Shown: positions 1 to 8,844 of the stretch, in pieces
How positions within the stretch are numbered: the first letter of the stretch is position 1
Layout: each line of letters begins with the position of its first letter
Assembly (NCBI RefSeq): GCF_003626645.1
Contig: NZ_RBAM01000001.1
Coordinates: 806,001 to 870,000 of the forward strand
Direction of reading: 5' to 3'
Source of the DNA: Streptomyces klenkii
GTDB taxonomy: Bacteria > Actinomycetota > Actinomycetes > Streptomycetales > Streptomycetaceae
DNA length: 64,000 bases
Made by a program: the position numbers and the translations under genes
Notes under the pieces: generated by a model
The model's database searches: none
What the model was told of the DNA's origin: nothing
What the model saw: the letters and a program-made list of their open reading frames with translations, nothing else

Positions 1-11
1 CCTTCCCTCGG

Positions 12-683
12 TTACCAGGGATACCAGGCGCCGTTGTACCACTGCTCGTTGGCGTCGTCGTTGTGGTGATCCATGTTGAAGTCCGGCCAGTAGTTGTCGT
101 TGTGGTTCTTCGGGTAGGTCCCGATGCCGGCGGACTCGTCGCAGATGTAGTCCCAGTAGCAGATCGACTTGACCGGCACGTTGCCGAAGTTCCGGTCAGC
201 GCCTGCGAGCGGGTAGCCGATGAGGGGGCCCCAAGGCGTGGTGCTGCCGTTGGTGCCGGGCCCGCCCTGACGCTTGGGGTCCGCGAGGAGAATGGCGTTG
301 ACGTTGTCGAACGTCCTCCAGTTCTCGCTGATCCAGACGTGCACCACCGCGGCGCCCAAGGAGTACCCGCCCATCTTGACGTGCTGTCCCGGGCACGCGG
401 CACGTTGGTCTCGGACCAGCCGGTTCAGCTCGTTCACGCCCGACCGGACGCCCAGGCCGGTGGGGACATCGCTCATGTACCCAACGTGCTGCTGGATGTT
501 GCCGGTGAAACGGTCGTTGTTCCACCTGCTCCACGTGCCCCCGACAACAATCGTGTACGTGCCCTCGCACGGAGCTGTTGCCACCCGCGCCGTTGCCGCC
601 TGCGCTGTGGCCCCCTGCGCCAGTGAAAGCCCGGATGTCAGCAGAAGAGCGGCCAACGTGGCCGCGATCCTTCCTCTTCGCAT
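12..683 (-). CDS. Secreted cutinase/PE-PPE-like alpha/beta hydrolase
   Basis: A 223-residue protein with a Sec signal peptide (MRRG start, hydrophobic core to about residue 28, alanine-rich cleavage region). The mature part has the serine-hydrolase elbow GGYSLGAA with the likely nucleophile at Ser108, preceded by a GGTW strand motif and followed by LLADPKR, where an acid residue is expected. This matches the cutinase-like/PE-PPE alpha/beta hydrolase group, secreted esterases whose substrate I cannot name. A His-rich stretch near residue 205 (MDHHNDD) could supply the catalytic His. The C-terminus is Trp- and Asp-rich. The ATG at 683 was chosen because it begins the signal peptide; the open frame upstream is Arg/Pro-rich and not protein-like. 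Confidence 0.75.
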   Translation of the reverse strand: MRRGRIAATLAALLLTSGLSLAQGATAQAATARVATAPCEGTYTIVVGGTWSRWNNDRFTGNIQQHVGYMSDVPTGLGVRSGVNELNRLVRDQRAACPGQHVKMGGYSLGAAVVHVWISENWRTFDNVNAILLADPKRQGGPGTNGSTTPWGPLIGYPLAGADRNFGNVPVKSICYWDYICDESAGIGTYPKNHNDNYWPDFNMDHHNDDANEQWYNGAWYPW

Positions 684-1385
684 TCGATTCTCCCCATGTA
701 GTGGGCCTACGCGTCTGCCGACCGATGCGGTGCGCGGTCGGTCGGCCGAGTTCGCTGGACGACAGTGGCAGTGGCCGATGAAATCCCTGTGAAACCCGTA
801 GGGCCCGAGCGGACTCACGCCAAGGGTGGGCCGCCGACCGGTGCTCACGGTGACCAGTTGCCGCTGGGCACGAGCTGGTAGCGGCCGTTCAACGGGCCGG
901 CGGAGATCCTGGCGATGATCTCGATGCGCCCGTCGGCGTTGGCACCGAACCCGGCCCCGGACGCGCCGAGGCCGAGGACCTCCCGGGCGTGGCACGACGG
1001 GACGGCCCTGGACGACAATCCACCGGGCAGCACCATTCGTGCACCTGACGGGCCCGTCCGAGGTGTCCGTCCGACCACGATCCCGCGCGCGGGCGCCTCA
1101 GCGAATACCCCGACCGATTCGGCACGGCGCACGAAGCGGTGACGCCGGCTGTGCGCGAGCTGCCGCCTGGCCTCGGCCCGGCATGCTGTCGCTGGGCAGG
1201 GCCGGTGGGGGAGAAGCAGGCGTACCGCCTTCGCCCCCGCTCGGGACTCGGCAGTACCCGCTCGCGGCCGGGTGTCACACGGGCCGCTCATCTCGTAGGC
1301 GTGCGTGCGCACAGGAGAGCCTCGGGCAGGCCCGAGGCCGCCGGCCATGTGATCTGGAACGTTCCGGTTGCGAGGGCGGTGGTTC
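684..1385. other. Gap of 700 bp with a possible gene tail only
   Basis: No intact gene is supported between the hydrolase and the helicase. Open frames here on both strands are rich in Arg, Pro and Ala and look like GC-driven shadows. The only protein-like piece is the short lectin-like tail at 845-990 listed separately. Confidence 0.5.
845..990 (-). pseudogene. Possible 3' remnant of a secreted beta-propeller/lectin-like gene
   Basis: Read on the minus strand, the last ~48 codons before a stop at 845 give a plausible peptide (GFGANADGRIEII near the middle, ending GNWSP). This resembles the repeat unit of tectonin-like propeller lectins (NADGRLEVF...GNWS). The upstream part of the frame is not protein-like, so only a tail seems to remain. 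It could be chance, hence the low confidence. Confidence 0.3.
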
Positions 1386-2801
1386 TCAGCTGCCGCGGCG
1401 TATCCGGGCCGCTTGGCGCGCTTCGGCGAGCTTGCGGGCCTCGGTGGCCTTGCGGGACTTGCCGCCGGTGCGGCGGGTGGCGTCCTTGCTCGTGCCCAGA
1501 CCGCGGAAGGGGGCATTCGTGTTCTTGGCCCCCGCCGCCGCGGGCTTGCCGTCGAGCGGGGTGCCGGAGGGGGCCTTGGCCCCGGTGATCCGGCTCAGCT
1601 CCGCCTCGCCCGAGCGCACCTTGGTGATCAGCGGCTCGATGCCTGCCTCGGTCATCAGCCGGCTCATGTCGCGGCGCTGGCCCGGCAGCACCAGCGTGAC
1701 GACGCTGCCGGACTGACCGGCCCGGGCGGTGCGGCCCGCGCGGTGCACATAATCCTTGGGGTCGGTGGGCGGGTCGACATTGACCACGAGGTCGAGGTCG
1801 TCGACGTGCAGACCACGGGCCGCGACATTCGTTGCCACCAGGACGGTGATCGCGCCGTTCTTGAACTGCGCGAGGGTCCGTGTGCGCTGCGGCTGGGATT
1901 TGCCGCTGTGCAGGGCCGCGGCGTGCACACCGCTGGCCCGCAGATGCCGGGTGAGCTGGTCGACGGCGTGCTTGGTGTCCAGGAACAGCAGGACGCGGCC
2001 GTCGCGGGCGGCGATCTCCGTGGTGACGGCGTACCGGTCGGGGCCGTGGACGACCAGCACATGGTGGTTCATCGTGGTGACCGCGCCCGCGGACGGGTCG
2101 ACTGAGTGGACGACGGGGTCGTGGAGGTAGCGGCGGACCAACTGGTCGACGTCACGGTCCAAGGTGGCCGAGAACAGCATCCGCTGGCCGTCGTGGTGCA
2201 CCTGGTCGAGCACCTGGGTGACTTGCGGCAAGAAGCCCATGTCGCACATCTGGTCGGCCTCGTCGAGGACGGTGATCCGTACCCGTTCGAGCCGGCAGGC
2301 CTTGCGCTCAATGAGGTCGTGCAGCCGGCCGGGGGTAGCGATGACGACCTCGGCCCCGTCGCGCAGCGCGGCGGCCTGCCGACCGATCGACATACCGCCG
2401 ACGACCGTGGCCATCCGCAGCCGGAGCGCGTCGGCGTACGGCGCGAGCGACTCGGTGACCTGGATGGCCAGCTCCCGGGTGGGCACCAGGACCAGGGCGA
2501 GGGGCTGCTTCGGCTCCGCGCGCCGCCCGGCCGTCCGGGCGAGCAGGGGGAGGCCGAAGGCGAGCGTCTTGCCCGATCCGGTACGCCCACGCCCCAGGAC
2601 GTCGCTTCCCGCGAGGGCGCTGGGCAGCGTGGCTGCCTGGATCGGGAAGGGCTCGCTCAGGCCGCGCTCGGTGAGTGTGCGCAGCACCGCGCTCGGCAGT
2701 TCCAGGTCGGCGAAGGAGGCGACCGGGGCGACCGCCGAAGAGAGAGCCACAGACCGGGCGGGGTCGCCGTACGAGGTGCCGGGGTGGTCCGGGTGGTTCA
2801 T
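1386..2801 (-). CDS. DEAD-box ATP-dependent RNA helicase
   Basis: A 471-residue helicase with all core motifs: Q motif FPIQAATLPSAL (about 45), motif I GRGRTGSGKT, PTRELAIQ, TPGRL, DEAD (motif II), SAT (motif III), ARGLHVDDLDLV and HRAGRTARAG (motif VI). The C-terminal tail is short and Lys/Arg-rich (TRRTGGKSRKATEARK), typical of actinobacterial RhlE-like helicases that bind RNA through a basic tail. It unwinds RNA duplexes in the cytoplasm, for example in ribosome assembly or cold adaptation. The ATG at 2801 has a GGAAGG ribosome site about 6 nt upstream. The cold-shock protein gene often found upstream of such helicases is not visible. Confidence 0.93.
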   Translation of the reverse strand: MNHPDHPGTSYGDPARSVALSSAVAPVASFADLELPSAVLRTLTERGLSEPFPIQAATLPSALAGSDVLGRGRTGSGKTLAFGLPLLARTAGRRAEPKQPLALVLVPTRELAIQVTESLAPYADALRLRMATVVGGMSIGRQAAALRDGAEVVIATPGRLHDLIERKACRLERVRITVLDEADQMCDMGFLPQVTQVLDQVHHDGQRMLFSATLDRDVDQLVRRYLHDPVVHSVDPSAGAVTTMNHHVLVVHGPDRYAVTTEIAARDGRVLLFLDTKHAVDQLTRHLRASGVHAAALHSGKSQPQRTRTLAQFKNGAITVLVATNVAARGLHVDDLDLVVNVDPPTDPKDYVHRAGRTARAGQSGSVVTLVLPGQRRDMSRLMTEAGIEPLITKVRSGEAELSRITGAKAPSGTPLDGKPAAAGAKNTNAPFRGLGTSKDATRRTGGKSRKATEARKLAEARQAARIRRGS

Positions 2802-3244
2802 GAAGAGCCTTCCGCATGGGGGACGTACCGAGGAAGGCCCGGCAGGAATGAGCAGCTGACGAAGAAGAGGAACCTGAAAGGGACGGGTCCGCCGACCGTT
2901 ACAGCCGTCCAAACGCCTAAGGATAACACGGAGTGACAGGTCGACCCGGTACTGTGGTGTAGATCGTACTAATCGCTCGTCGGTGCCGGTGAGGAGCAGT
3001 GGTCCGGCCCGACGGGGACGCCGCCGCACGTTCGATGGTTCTTTGCCCTGGCCTGCTGCTGTGCCGGCGGCAAAGGAGCAGGCCGAAGCCGCGGACCTTG
3101 CTCTGCCGTTCTGACGATCACGGTGGTCACCGCCCTCGGGCCGGCCCTGCCCAATGCAGTTGCTTTTGATCTTCGAGGGCCGTTGCTCGGTGTGTGAAGG
3201 GGGAGCGCTGGGCAACGGGCGCGGATCGGGGTCCTGACGAAGGT
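2802..3244. other. Long upstream region of the helicase gene, no gene seen
   Basis: About 440 bp upstream of the helicase start, with no convincing reading frame. It probably holds the promoter and 5' leader of the helicase, as cold-inducible helicases often have long leaders. I could not identify a clear -10/-35 pair or a cspA-type gene. Confidence 0.4.
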
Positions 3245-3602
3245 GTCACGCCTGAGCTGGTCGACGCGGCGATAGCCGGGAACGGCTGTGCCGAGCAGCG
3301 GCGCCGTCTGCTCCCGGCCCGGGGCGCGGCTCGGCGAAGGCGTGCTGGAGACCTTGTTTAGGCAGGTCGCGGGGCCGCCGGCAGGCCCGGACACGCCGGG
3401 AGCGTGGTCGGCGAGCGCGCCCTCGCCTACCCCTGCCGGCTCTGCCGGCCCCGGCGACCTGGTCGTCGCCGACCGCGGCTTCTGGGGAGTCGAGTTCGTC
3501 TCCGCCTTCACCACGAACGGCGCGGATCTCCTGGTCAGGCTCCAGCCGGAGCACCTGGGCGCCATCCAGGAGGAACTTCCCGACGGATCGAAGCCATCGA
3601 CG
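3245..3602 (+). pseudogene. Decayed IS4-family transposase
   Basis: Three fragments of one Streptomyces IS4-type transposase lie in order on the plus strand. From 3245 the frame reads VTPELVDAAIAGNG then EQRRRLLPAR, the family's N-terminus. From about 3325, in another frame, ARLGEGVLETLFRQVAG matches the next block. From about 3460, GDLVVADRGFWG covers the catalytic Asp region, followed by GADLLVRLQ and LPDGS. The frame changes between blocks 1 and 2, and large internal segments are missing. No terminal inverted repeats were found, so the element is dead. Confidence 0.7.
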
Positions 3603-3828
3603 ATGCGGCCGGGCAAGAGGGACTGGCCGCGAGCACGACGCGAGGGCCGACAGCGCGACCGCCGACTACCCGCACTCTGCTCATGTCGGCGGCCGGCGCG
3701 GCGGGCCTGTCGGCGGTGTCACGGACTCCTTGCGGTACAAGCCATCACGGATGGCTGCCTGTATTGACGGGCTCCATTGCTCCACGTCAAAAGGCCCGCC
3801 GGCTCACCTTGCGTGACCTGCGGAAACG

Positions 3829-4215
3829 CTAACTGCTTTCACAGGCCAACTGTGCCGGGGTCGGTCGCGCTGCGGTGAAGCACACGCGTTCAGCGACCAC
3901 CAGTGTGCTGCCGCTGTCCCACATGCCTCCGTTCTTCTCCAGGACCTGGATCCTGTTGGCGCGGGTGCAATTTGTGTTCTTGTACACGATAGCGAAGGCA
4001 GTTGTGCGGTTGGTCGCGTTGATCGCATTGCCTGGGATCGTCCGGCACAAGTCGTTGGGCGGGTCAGAGATCGCGTCGTTCTGGTGGGTGTCCACTCGCA
4101 AGTACTGGAAGTCGCCGCTCGCCGCGTAGGACGAGGCGGGAAGTGCGGCCAAGAGCAGGAGAGCCCCGCCGGCGGCCAGTCCGGCCCTGAGTGTTCCCTT
4201 ACGTGAGTACGACAT
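3829..4215 (-). CDS. Small secreted protein of unknown function
   Basis: A 128-residue protein with a clear Sec signal peptide (Lys/Arg N-terminus, LAAGGALLLLAALPASSYAA). The mature ~95 residues contain three Cys, roughly the size of a small stable extracellular domain. I do not recognise a family. The ATG at 4215 is preceded by a strong GAGGAGG-type ribosome site. A 5-bp-arm hairpin at 4233-4245 sits just ahead of that site. Confidence 0.75.
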   Translation of the reverse strand: MSYSRKGTLRAGLAAGGALLLLAALPASSYAASGDFQYLRVDTHQNDAISDPPNDLCRTIPGNAINATNRTTAFAIVYKNTNCTRANRIQVLEKNGGMWDSGSTLVVAERVCFTAARPTPAQLACESS

Positions 4216-4517
4216 CGGAGACGCCTCCTCTTACCCCTTCGGGGTGCTGGTACGACACGCAATGTTCGTAAACCCCTCGGATAGGGCATCCCCGCGCAGA
4301 ATGGCATGAATCCTGAATCACCCAAATGAGTGACTGCTGGATCGAATTGACCCGATCTGTCCGGCATTATGTGAGTTATTCAGGGTTCGGCGGAGATTCT
4401 GCCTCCCGGAGACCAGGGGTCTCTACCTCCCCCTTTCTCCTTGACCGACTCCTCGGCGAACGACGCTGCCGCCGGCTCGGGCCTGCCGGTGTCTCTCCGA
4501 TGGTGAGCGCCTCCTGA
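4216..4517. other. Intergenic region with RBS-proximal hairpin
   Basis: About 300 bp between two minus-strand genes. Adjacent to the ribosome site of the small secreted gene is ACCCC-TTC-GGGGT (4233-4245), a small hairpin that could affect translation or be incidental. The rest is less GC-rich than its surroundings, fitting promoter DNA. No gene seen. Confidence 0.4.
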
Positions 4518-4955
4518 TCAGGCTGAAGGGGAAACCTGTTGGCGCACCCATTCGGGATCGGGGTTGGTGTGTGGCCGGCCCGCCACGACGACAGTCGGCA
4601 CGGTCTCGTTGCCGTCGTTGGCTGCCTGCACTGCTGCGGCTCCTGCCGGATCACGCCAGATGTCGACCCAGTGCAGCCGGCGGGCACCATGGCCCAGCCG
4701 GATGCGCAGTCGTATGCAGTACTTGCAGCCCGGCCGCCAGAAGACGACCGGTCGGCCATCGACCGCGCTGCGGCGCTGTGCCTCCAGCGCACCGATCGAC
4801 CGCGGGAAGATCAGAGGCGAGTGCACTCCTGCGAGCAGCACAAACACCAGCAGGAGTGCCGCGGCTGCGCCGGGGCTCCCGCTCAGGATCAGGCCGGCCG
4901 CAACGACTGATCCGCAGAACACAAGCAGTACTGGGAAGATCCAAGCGCGCGTCAT
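4518..4955 (-). CDS. Membrane-anchored glutaredoxin/mycoredoxin-like protein
   Basis: A 145-residue protein with two N-terminal membrane helices (about residues 5-25 and 28-47), then a glutaredoxin-like domain. The active site is Cys77-Lys-Tyr-Cys80 in RPGCKYC, and the cis-proline loop is ETVPTVVV with Pro120, followed by the expected GRPHTNP segment. In Actinobacteria such proteins are mycoredoxin-like and reduce mixed disulfides with mycothiol. The membrane anchor would place it at the inner membrane face. No redox partner lies next to it, and no clear ribosome site precedes the ATG at 4955. Confidence 0.85.
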   Translation of the reverse strand: MTRAWIFPVLLVFCGSVVAAGLILSGSPGAAAALLLVFVLLAGVHSPLIFPRSIGALEAQRRSAVDGRPVVFWRPGCKYCIRLRIRLGHGARRLHWVDIWRDPAGAAAVQAANDGNETVPTVVVAGRPHTNPDPEWVRQQVSPSA

Positions 4956-5292
4956 GACGACGAAGGCTATTGACGACTCGAAATGTTCCTCGAACTGAGG
5001 TAGTGCTCTTCGGGCTGCTCGGTTTCCGGAGTCCTAGAGGCGACTGCCGATGAATCTCCCCCCTGACTACTGGTTCCGATGCTGCGATATGCAACGTGCG
5101 GCGGCTTCCCGCTGCTGACGCGATGCGGGGGCCGCAAGCCCCGGCTCCGGGCGTCCAACGCCGTGGTGTTCTCCCCGTCCGGGACACCTGAGGCCGAGTT
5201 CTGCGTCGGTGATCAAATTCCGGATACGGATACGGATGGGGTCGGCGTCCCGGCATTTGACCTCCCGGCGGCCGGGTGATCATGGTGAGCGC
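4956..5292. other. Divergent intergenic region with hexamer repeats
   Basis: About 335 bp between the glutaredoxin gene (leftwards) and the LuxR gene (rightwards). It contains a short tandem (CGGATA about three times near 5220-5236). Promoters for both genes should lie here, but I could not fix them. No gene seen. Confidence 0.4.
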
Positions 5293-6351
5293 ATGACAGC
5301 CGAGCCCACACTCATGACCACAGCGACCGCAGGGCAGCCGGGCACGGTAGCGCAGCCGGGTGCGGCGGATGTCCTGAGTGCCGCCGTGAACGTACGCGAG
5401 GCGGCTCGCCGCGCCGTACGTGGTGAGGGCAGCGGAGCGGAAGCCGTCCTGACGGAGCTGTCCGCGGTGATCGACCACGACCACGCCTCACTGTCCCGCT
5501 GGGACCCGCTGCTGCACCGCCACGTGACGCTGGCCGCAAGCTACCCGGCGGGCACCACCCGCTACATCGAGAGACACCTGCACGACGATCCGGCCTTCGC
5601 GCTCATCCGGCACGCGCCGTCCGCCGCGAGCTGGTGGCACGACGTGCCCGCGCCGGTCCGGGGCGCCTCCACCGGGTTCCAGGACGTCCTTGAACCCCTG
5701 GGCGTCAAGGACGGGGTGGCCCAGTGCCTGTTTTCCGCGGACGGCCGGTACGTGGGCATCCTCAACCTCAGTACGACACGGGCACGGTGCGACGAGCCGG
5801 CCGTCCGGGCCGTGATGACCTTGCTGGCCGAGTGTCTGGCAGCCGTCGCCGACCCGCTCACCGGAAACCACTCCACCGGGCCCGCCGGCGATGCCGGTCA
5901 CGCCTGCGTCGTGCTCCTGCCCGCCGCCGACGACGAGGGCGACGGGGCAGCCGCTGTGACCGTGAGCGGGGTGCCGCTGCCCGGTCTGACCGAGCCCGGC
6001 TCCCCCCTCGCGGCCCTGCTGCGGCGCACGGCCGCACGGCGGACGCTTCCGGCCACGGTGCTGGTGCCCTACCGGCAGCGAATGCTGGAGCTGCACCTGA
6101 CCCGCCGGGGCGAGGGCACGCTCGTGGTGTGCCGTGCGGTGGCCCGCCCGGCGGCGCTCTCTCTGCGCGAGCTGGAGGTGCTGGCGGAACTCACCCAGGG
6201 CCGGACCAACCGGGAGATCGCCGACCGCCTCTACGTCAGCCCGCGTACTGTTGCCACCCACATCGAGCACATCCTCGCCAAGCTCGGCGTCCCCAACCGC
6301 GTGGCCGCCGCGGGCCGAGCCGTCGCCTGGGGCCTGGAACCAGCTCCCTGA
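5293..6351 (+). CDS. LuxR-family transcriptional regulator with GAF-like N-terminus
   Basis: A 352-residue regulator. The C-terminal ~65 residues are a LuxR/NarL helix-turn-helix (LSLRELEVLAEL, TNREIADRLYVSPRTVATHI, ILAKLGVPNR). There is no receiver domain. The N-terminal ~200 residues (AVIDHDHASLSRWDP..., FQDVLEPLGVKDG, CLFSADGRYVGILNLS) resemble a GAF/autoinducer-binding-like sensory domain seen in actinobacterial LuxR proteins. It likely binds an unknown small ligand. The ATG at 5293 follows a GGTGAG site. It converges on the MFS gene at 6429, so it may or may not control it. Confidence 0.85.
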   Translation: MTAEPTLMTTATAGQPGTVAQPGAADVLSAAVNVREAARRAVRGEGSGAEAVLTELSAVIDHDHASLSRWDPLLHRHVTLAASYPAGTTRYIERHLHDDPAFALIRHAPSAASWWHDVPAPVRGASTGFQDVLEPLGVKDGVAQCLFSADGRYVGILNLSTTRARCDEPAVRAVMTLLAECLAAVADPLTGNHSTGPAGDAGHACVVLLPAADDEGDGAAAVTVSGVPLPGLTEPGSPLAALLRRTAARRTLPATVLVPYRQRMLELHLTRRGEGTLVVCRAVARPAALSLRELEVLAELTQGRTNREIADRLYVSPRTVATHIEHILAKLGVPNRVAAAGRAVAWGLEPAP

Positions 6352-6428
6352 CCACCCCGGACCGGTCCGTCGGCTTTCATCCCCCAGAAGCACAGCGCAA
6401 CGGCGGCGGCGCGCCCGTGAATTCCGGG

Positions 6429-7655
6429 TCAGCCGAGCACCAGCGTCGTCGCCAGCGCCGGACCGAGGGCCCCACCCATCAGGTAGGCGAGTGTGAACAG
6501 ACCGATGACGGTGGGGCGTTGGTGGCCGGGGGCGGAAGTCGCGGCTTCCATGGACTGGGTGCCGTTGGCGGCGGTGGCGCTGAAGGCGGCCAGGCCGATC
6601 GCGAGGAGCAGGAGCGGGGCGCTGTGGGCGAATACAGCGGCCGCAATGGCCGGCAGTCCTGCCGTGAACAGTACGGCGCGCACCCTGACCCGGCCCAGGC
6701 GTGCCGCCCGCGCGGTGAAGACGAGGGTGAGTGCCGATCCGGTGACCATGGCGACCAACTGGCCCACCGCCACCGTGCTCGTCGACCAGCCGGCCCGGTC
6801 GGTGATCAGGCGGGGCACCGCGAAGAGGAGGGTGAAGTAGGTGCTGGACAGGAGGAGGGCGACCAGGGCCGCGCTGCGGAACTGGCCGGAGCGCAGCGCG
6901 GCCGCGGGAACGTAGCCCTCCGGGCGGCGCCGGACGTGCACGGCCAGGAAGATTCCGGCGAGGGCTGCCGAGGTCAGGGCGGGCAGCGGGTAGGTCGGCA
7001 GCAGCACCAGGCCGGCGGAGAGAACGGCCAGGAGCAGCGCGCCGCGGGAGTCGAAGCGAGCCTCGGCGGAGGGTGAGGCCTGTCCGGCGTACCGGCTCAC
7101 GGCGGGGACGGCGAGGAGCGTGACCAGGAGCAGGGCCAGCGAGGCCCGCCAGGAGACCGCGTCGGCGAGGCGCTGACCGAGCAGCGGTCCCACCGCGCCG
7201 AGGATGCCGGAACCGGCGCTGATCACTCCCATCCGGCGGGTGGTGCCGGCCAGGTTCATCGCGACCGTCATCATGCCCGCGCCGCCCGCCGCCTGCGCGA
7301 CCCGTCCGGCCAGGATGAGCGGCAGCCACGGCGAGGCGACCACCACCACGGTGCCCGCCACCACGAGGGCGGCGCTCAGGAGCAGTGCGGTGCGGCTACC
7401 GCGTCTGCGCAGCAGCGTCGCCATCAACGGTGTCGCCACGGCGAGGGACAGGGCGAACACGGTGACCAGCCGGGACGCGGTGGTCGTGGCGACACCGAGC
7501 GAGGTGCTCATGTCACCGAGGATCAGCACGGTCGCGTTGTTGGCTGCGGCGACCGGCGTGGCGAGCAACGCCAGCCAGAGGATGGGGGCTTGGCGCGACA
7601 CCGGCTCTGTAGATGTGTGTGCATGGCGAGGGCGTTGCGCGACGAGGTTGGGCAT
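6429..7655 (-). CDS. MFS transporter, probable drug exporter
   Basis: A 408-residue MFS protein with about 12 predicted membrane helices. The N-terminal half has LILGDMSTSLGV, a loop LLRRRGSRTALLL in the motif A position, and GILGAVGPLLGQRL as the antiporter motif C, which points to proton-driven efflux. It resembles the AraJ/CmlA-type sugar or chloramphenicol exporters. An AAGGAG site sits 6-7 nt before the ATG at 7655. It is divergent from the MarR gene at 7880, an arrangement typical of a repressor controlling its exporter. Confidence 0.88.
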   Translation of the reverse strand: MPNLVAQRPRHAHTSTEPVSRQAPILWLALLATPVAAANNATVLILGDMSTSLGVATTTASRLVTVFALSLAVATPLMATLLRRRGSRTALLLSAALVVAGTVVVVASPWLPLILAGRVAQAAGGAGMMTVAMNLAGTTRRMGVISAGSGILGAVGPLLGQRLADAVSWRASLALLLVTLLAVPAVSRYAGQASPSAEARFDSRGALLLAVLSAGLVLLPTYPLPALTSAALAGIFLAVHVRRRPEGYVPAAALRSGQFRSAALVALLLSSTYFTLLFAVPRLITDRAGWSTSTVAVGQLVAMVTGSALTLVFTARAARLGRVRVRAVLFTAGLPAIAAAVFAHSAPLLLLAIGLAAFSATAANGTQSMEAATSAPGHQRPTVIGLFTLAYLMGGALGPALATTLVLG

Positions 7656-7668
7656 GGCTCTCCTTGCA

Positions 7669-7697
7669 GGTGGATCGGTGGATCGGTGGATCGGTGG
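7669..7697. repeat. 8-bp tandem repeat (GGTGGATC x3)
   Basis: Three perfect copies of GGTGGATC at 7669, 7677 and 7685, plus a partial fourth. They lie 14 bp upstream of the exporter start, so within its 5' leader. This is probably slippage; a role in leader folding is possible but unproven. Confidence 0.8.
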
Positions 7698-7779
7698 TGA
7701 GCCCGACCGGCTCAGGCCGGGTGACGACCTCGTCGTAAGCAGGTGGCATGGGGGCTCCAAGCATGTACTTCACGACCAT

Positions 7780-7832
7780 GTCTCTTAGTCATGAAATAAA
7801 AACACGCTTGTCTTTTACGGTCAAGTCTTTTA
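7780..7832. promoter_or_regulatory. Direct repeats GTCTYTTA, candidate MarR operator
   Basis: Three copies of GTCT(C/T)TTA at 7780, 7810 and 7825, spaced 30 and 15 bp, lie in the AT-richer stretch between the divergent MFS and MarR genes. The spacings are near multiples of the helical turn for the last pair. MarR proteins normally bind inverted repeats, so this is only a candidate operator. Confidence 0.4.
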
Positions 7833-7879
7833 GGTTTGAAACGGTTGAGTCCGGATGAGCGCCGATGAGGAGTTACGGC

Positions 7880-8386
7880 ATGGCCGACGCGATGGATCTG
7901 ATCGCCGAGCAGTGGCGTAAGGAGCGCCCTGACCTGGCGGATGAGCTGGGGGGCATGGAGCTCATGAGCCGCGTCCTGCGGATGCAGAACATCTTCGAGC
8001 GGCACTTCAAGGGGCTGTGCGCTGAACACGGCCTGGGCATGGGCGAGTTCGACTTCCTCTTCACCCTGCGCCGCTCCGGTCCGCCCTACACACTCAGCGC
8101 CGGCGCTTTCCTGAAGGCGGCCATGGTCACCGCGGGCGCCGTCACCAACCGCGTCGACCGCATGGAGGCCAAGGGCCTGGTCGAGCGGGTACGTGAGAGC
8201 AGCGACCGGCGCTCGGTACAGGTCCGCCTCACCGAGCATGGCAAGGCCGTCGCCGACGAGGCGATCGCGGCGCACCTTCGCGGCTATACGGACATCGTGT
8301 CGGTCCTCGCCCCCCAGGAGCGCGAACAGGTCACTGCAGGGCTGCGCAAGATCCTCGAAGCGCAGGGCGACACCAGCATCGACTGA
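7880..8386 (+). CDS. MarR-family transcriptional regulator
   Basis: A 168-residue winged-helix protein. The recognition region reads GAFLKAAMVTAGAVTNRVDRMEAKGLVER, followed by the wing SSDRRSVQVRLTEHGKAVADE, the MarR hallmark. The C-terminal helix supports dimerisation. MarR proteins usually repress a neighbouring exporter until a phenolic or drug ligand binds, and the MFS gene is directly divergent. The ATG at 7880 was preferred over the in-frame ATG at 7865 because GAGGAG (7867-7872) lies 7 nt upstream of it. Confidence 0.92.
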   Translation: MADAMDLIAEQWRKERPDLADELGGMELMSRVLRMQNIFERHFKGLCAEHGLGMGEFDFLFTLRRSGPPYTLSAGAFLKAAMVTAGAVTNRVDRMEAKGLVERVRESSDRRSVQVRLTEHGKAVADEAIAAHLRGYTDIVSVLAPQEREQVTAGLRKILEAQGDTSID

Positions 8387-8589
8387 GCAGCCGATCAACT
8401 GAGCAACTGGTCAACGTCGGCAAACGGGGGGGCGTCGGGTGGCCCTACTCGTCGGCTAGGCGGGGGAGGGGCCGGTCCGGCCGACCGGGACGCGGTAGAG
8501 GTGCTCGGGCGTCTCGGCCAGCAGCCTGACCAGCGGGGCGGCAGCGGAGGGCGCTGGATTGCGTCCGTTTTCGTCGGCGGTGTACAGCT

Positions 8590-8844
8590 CGGCGGGGGAA
8601 CCGCGGTGGCGCCCGCGCACAGGCATCCGAGGAACGCCACGACGCGCTCCGGTCCCTCGGGGTGGAGCAGCAGCGCGCGATCGCCCGGAACGTACCTCTG
8701 GAGGAGCGCGGTCGCGATCGACCGCGCTCGGAGGTCCAGCTGCTCCTACGTGAAGGATGTGCGGCCGTCGGCAGCGTCGATGTCGTGCACGAACGTCACC
8801 GCCGTACGGATCGCGTGGGCGTAGTTCCTCTCGCCTACCGTCAT
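8590..8844 (-). pseudogene. Broken fatty-acyl-AMP ligase (5' part only)
   Basis: Reading leftward from an ATG at 8844, the translation starts MTVGERNYAHAI, runs to DGRTSFT, meets an in-frame TAG at 8746-8748, and resumes in the same frame with EQLDLRARSIATALL, PGDRALLLHPEGPERVVAF and LGCLCAGATAVPPP. Together these are the N-terminus of a FAAL/acyl-CoA synthetase. The family has Tyr (TAC/TAT) where the TAG stands, so one base change explains the stop. Beyond about 8590 the similarity disappears and the adenylation core is absent. The start overlaps the protease stop as ATGA, suggesting a former operon. Confidence 0.7.

Noticed and set aside
2802..3244. Cold-shock protein gene upstream of the DEAD-box helicase
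   Set aside because: No frame matching the highly conserved CspA sequence exists on either strand.
5488..7329. Long minus-strand frame across the LuxR gene and MFS end
   Set aside because: Crosses two real genes on both strands and has no protein-like features.
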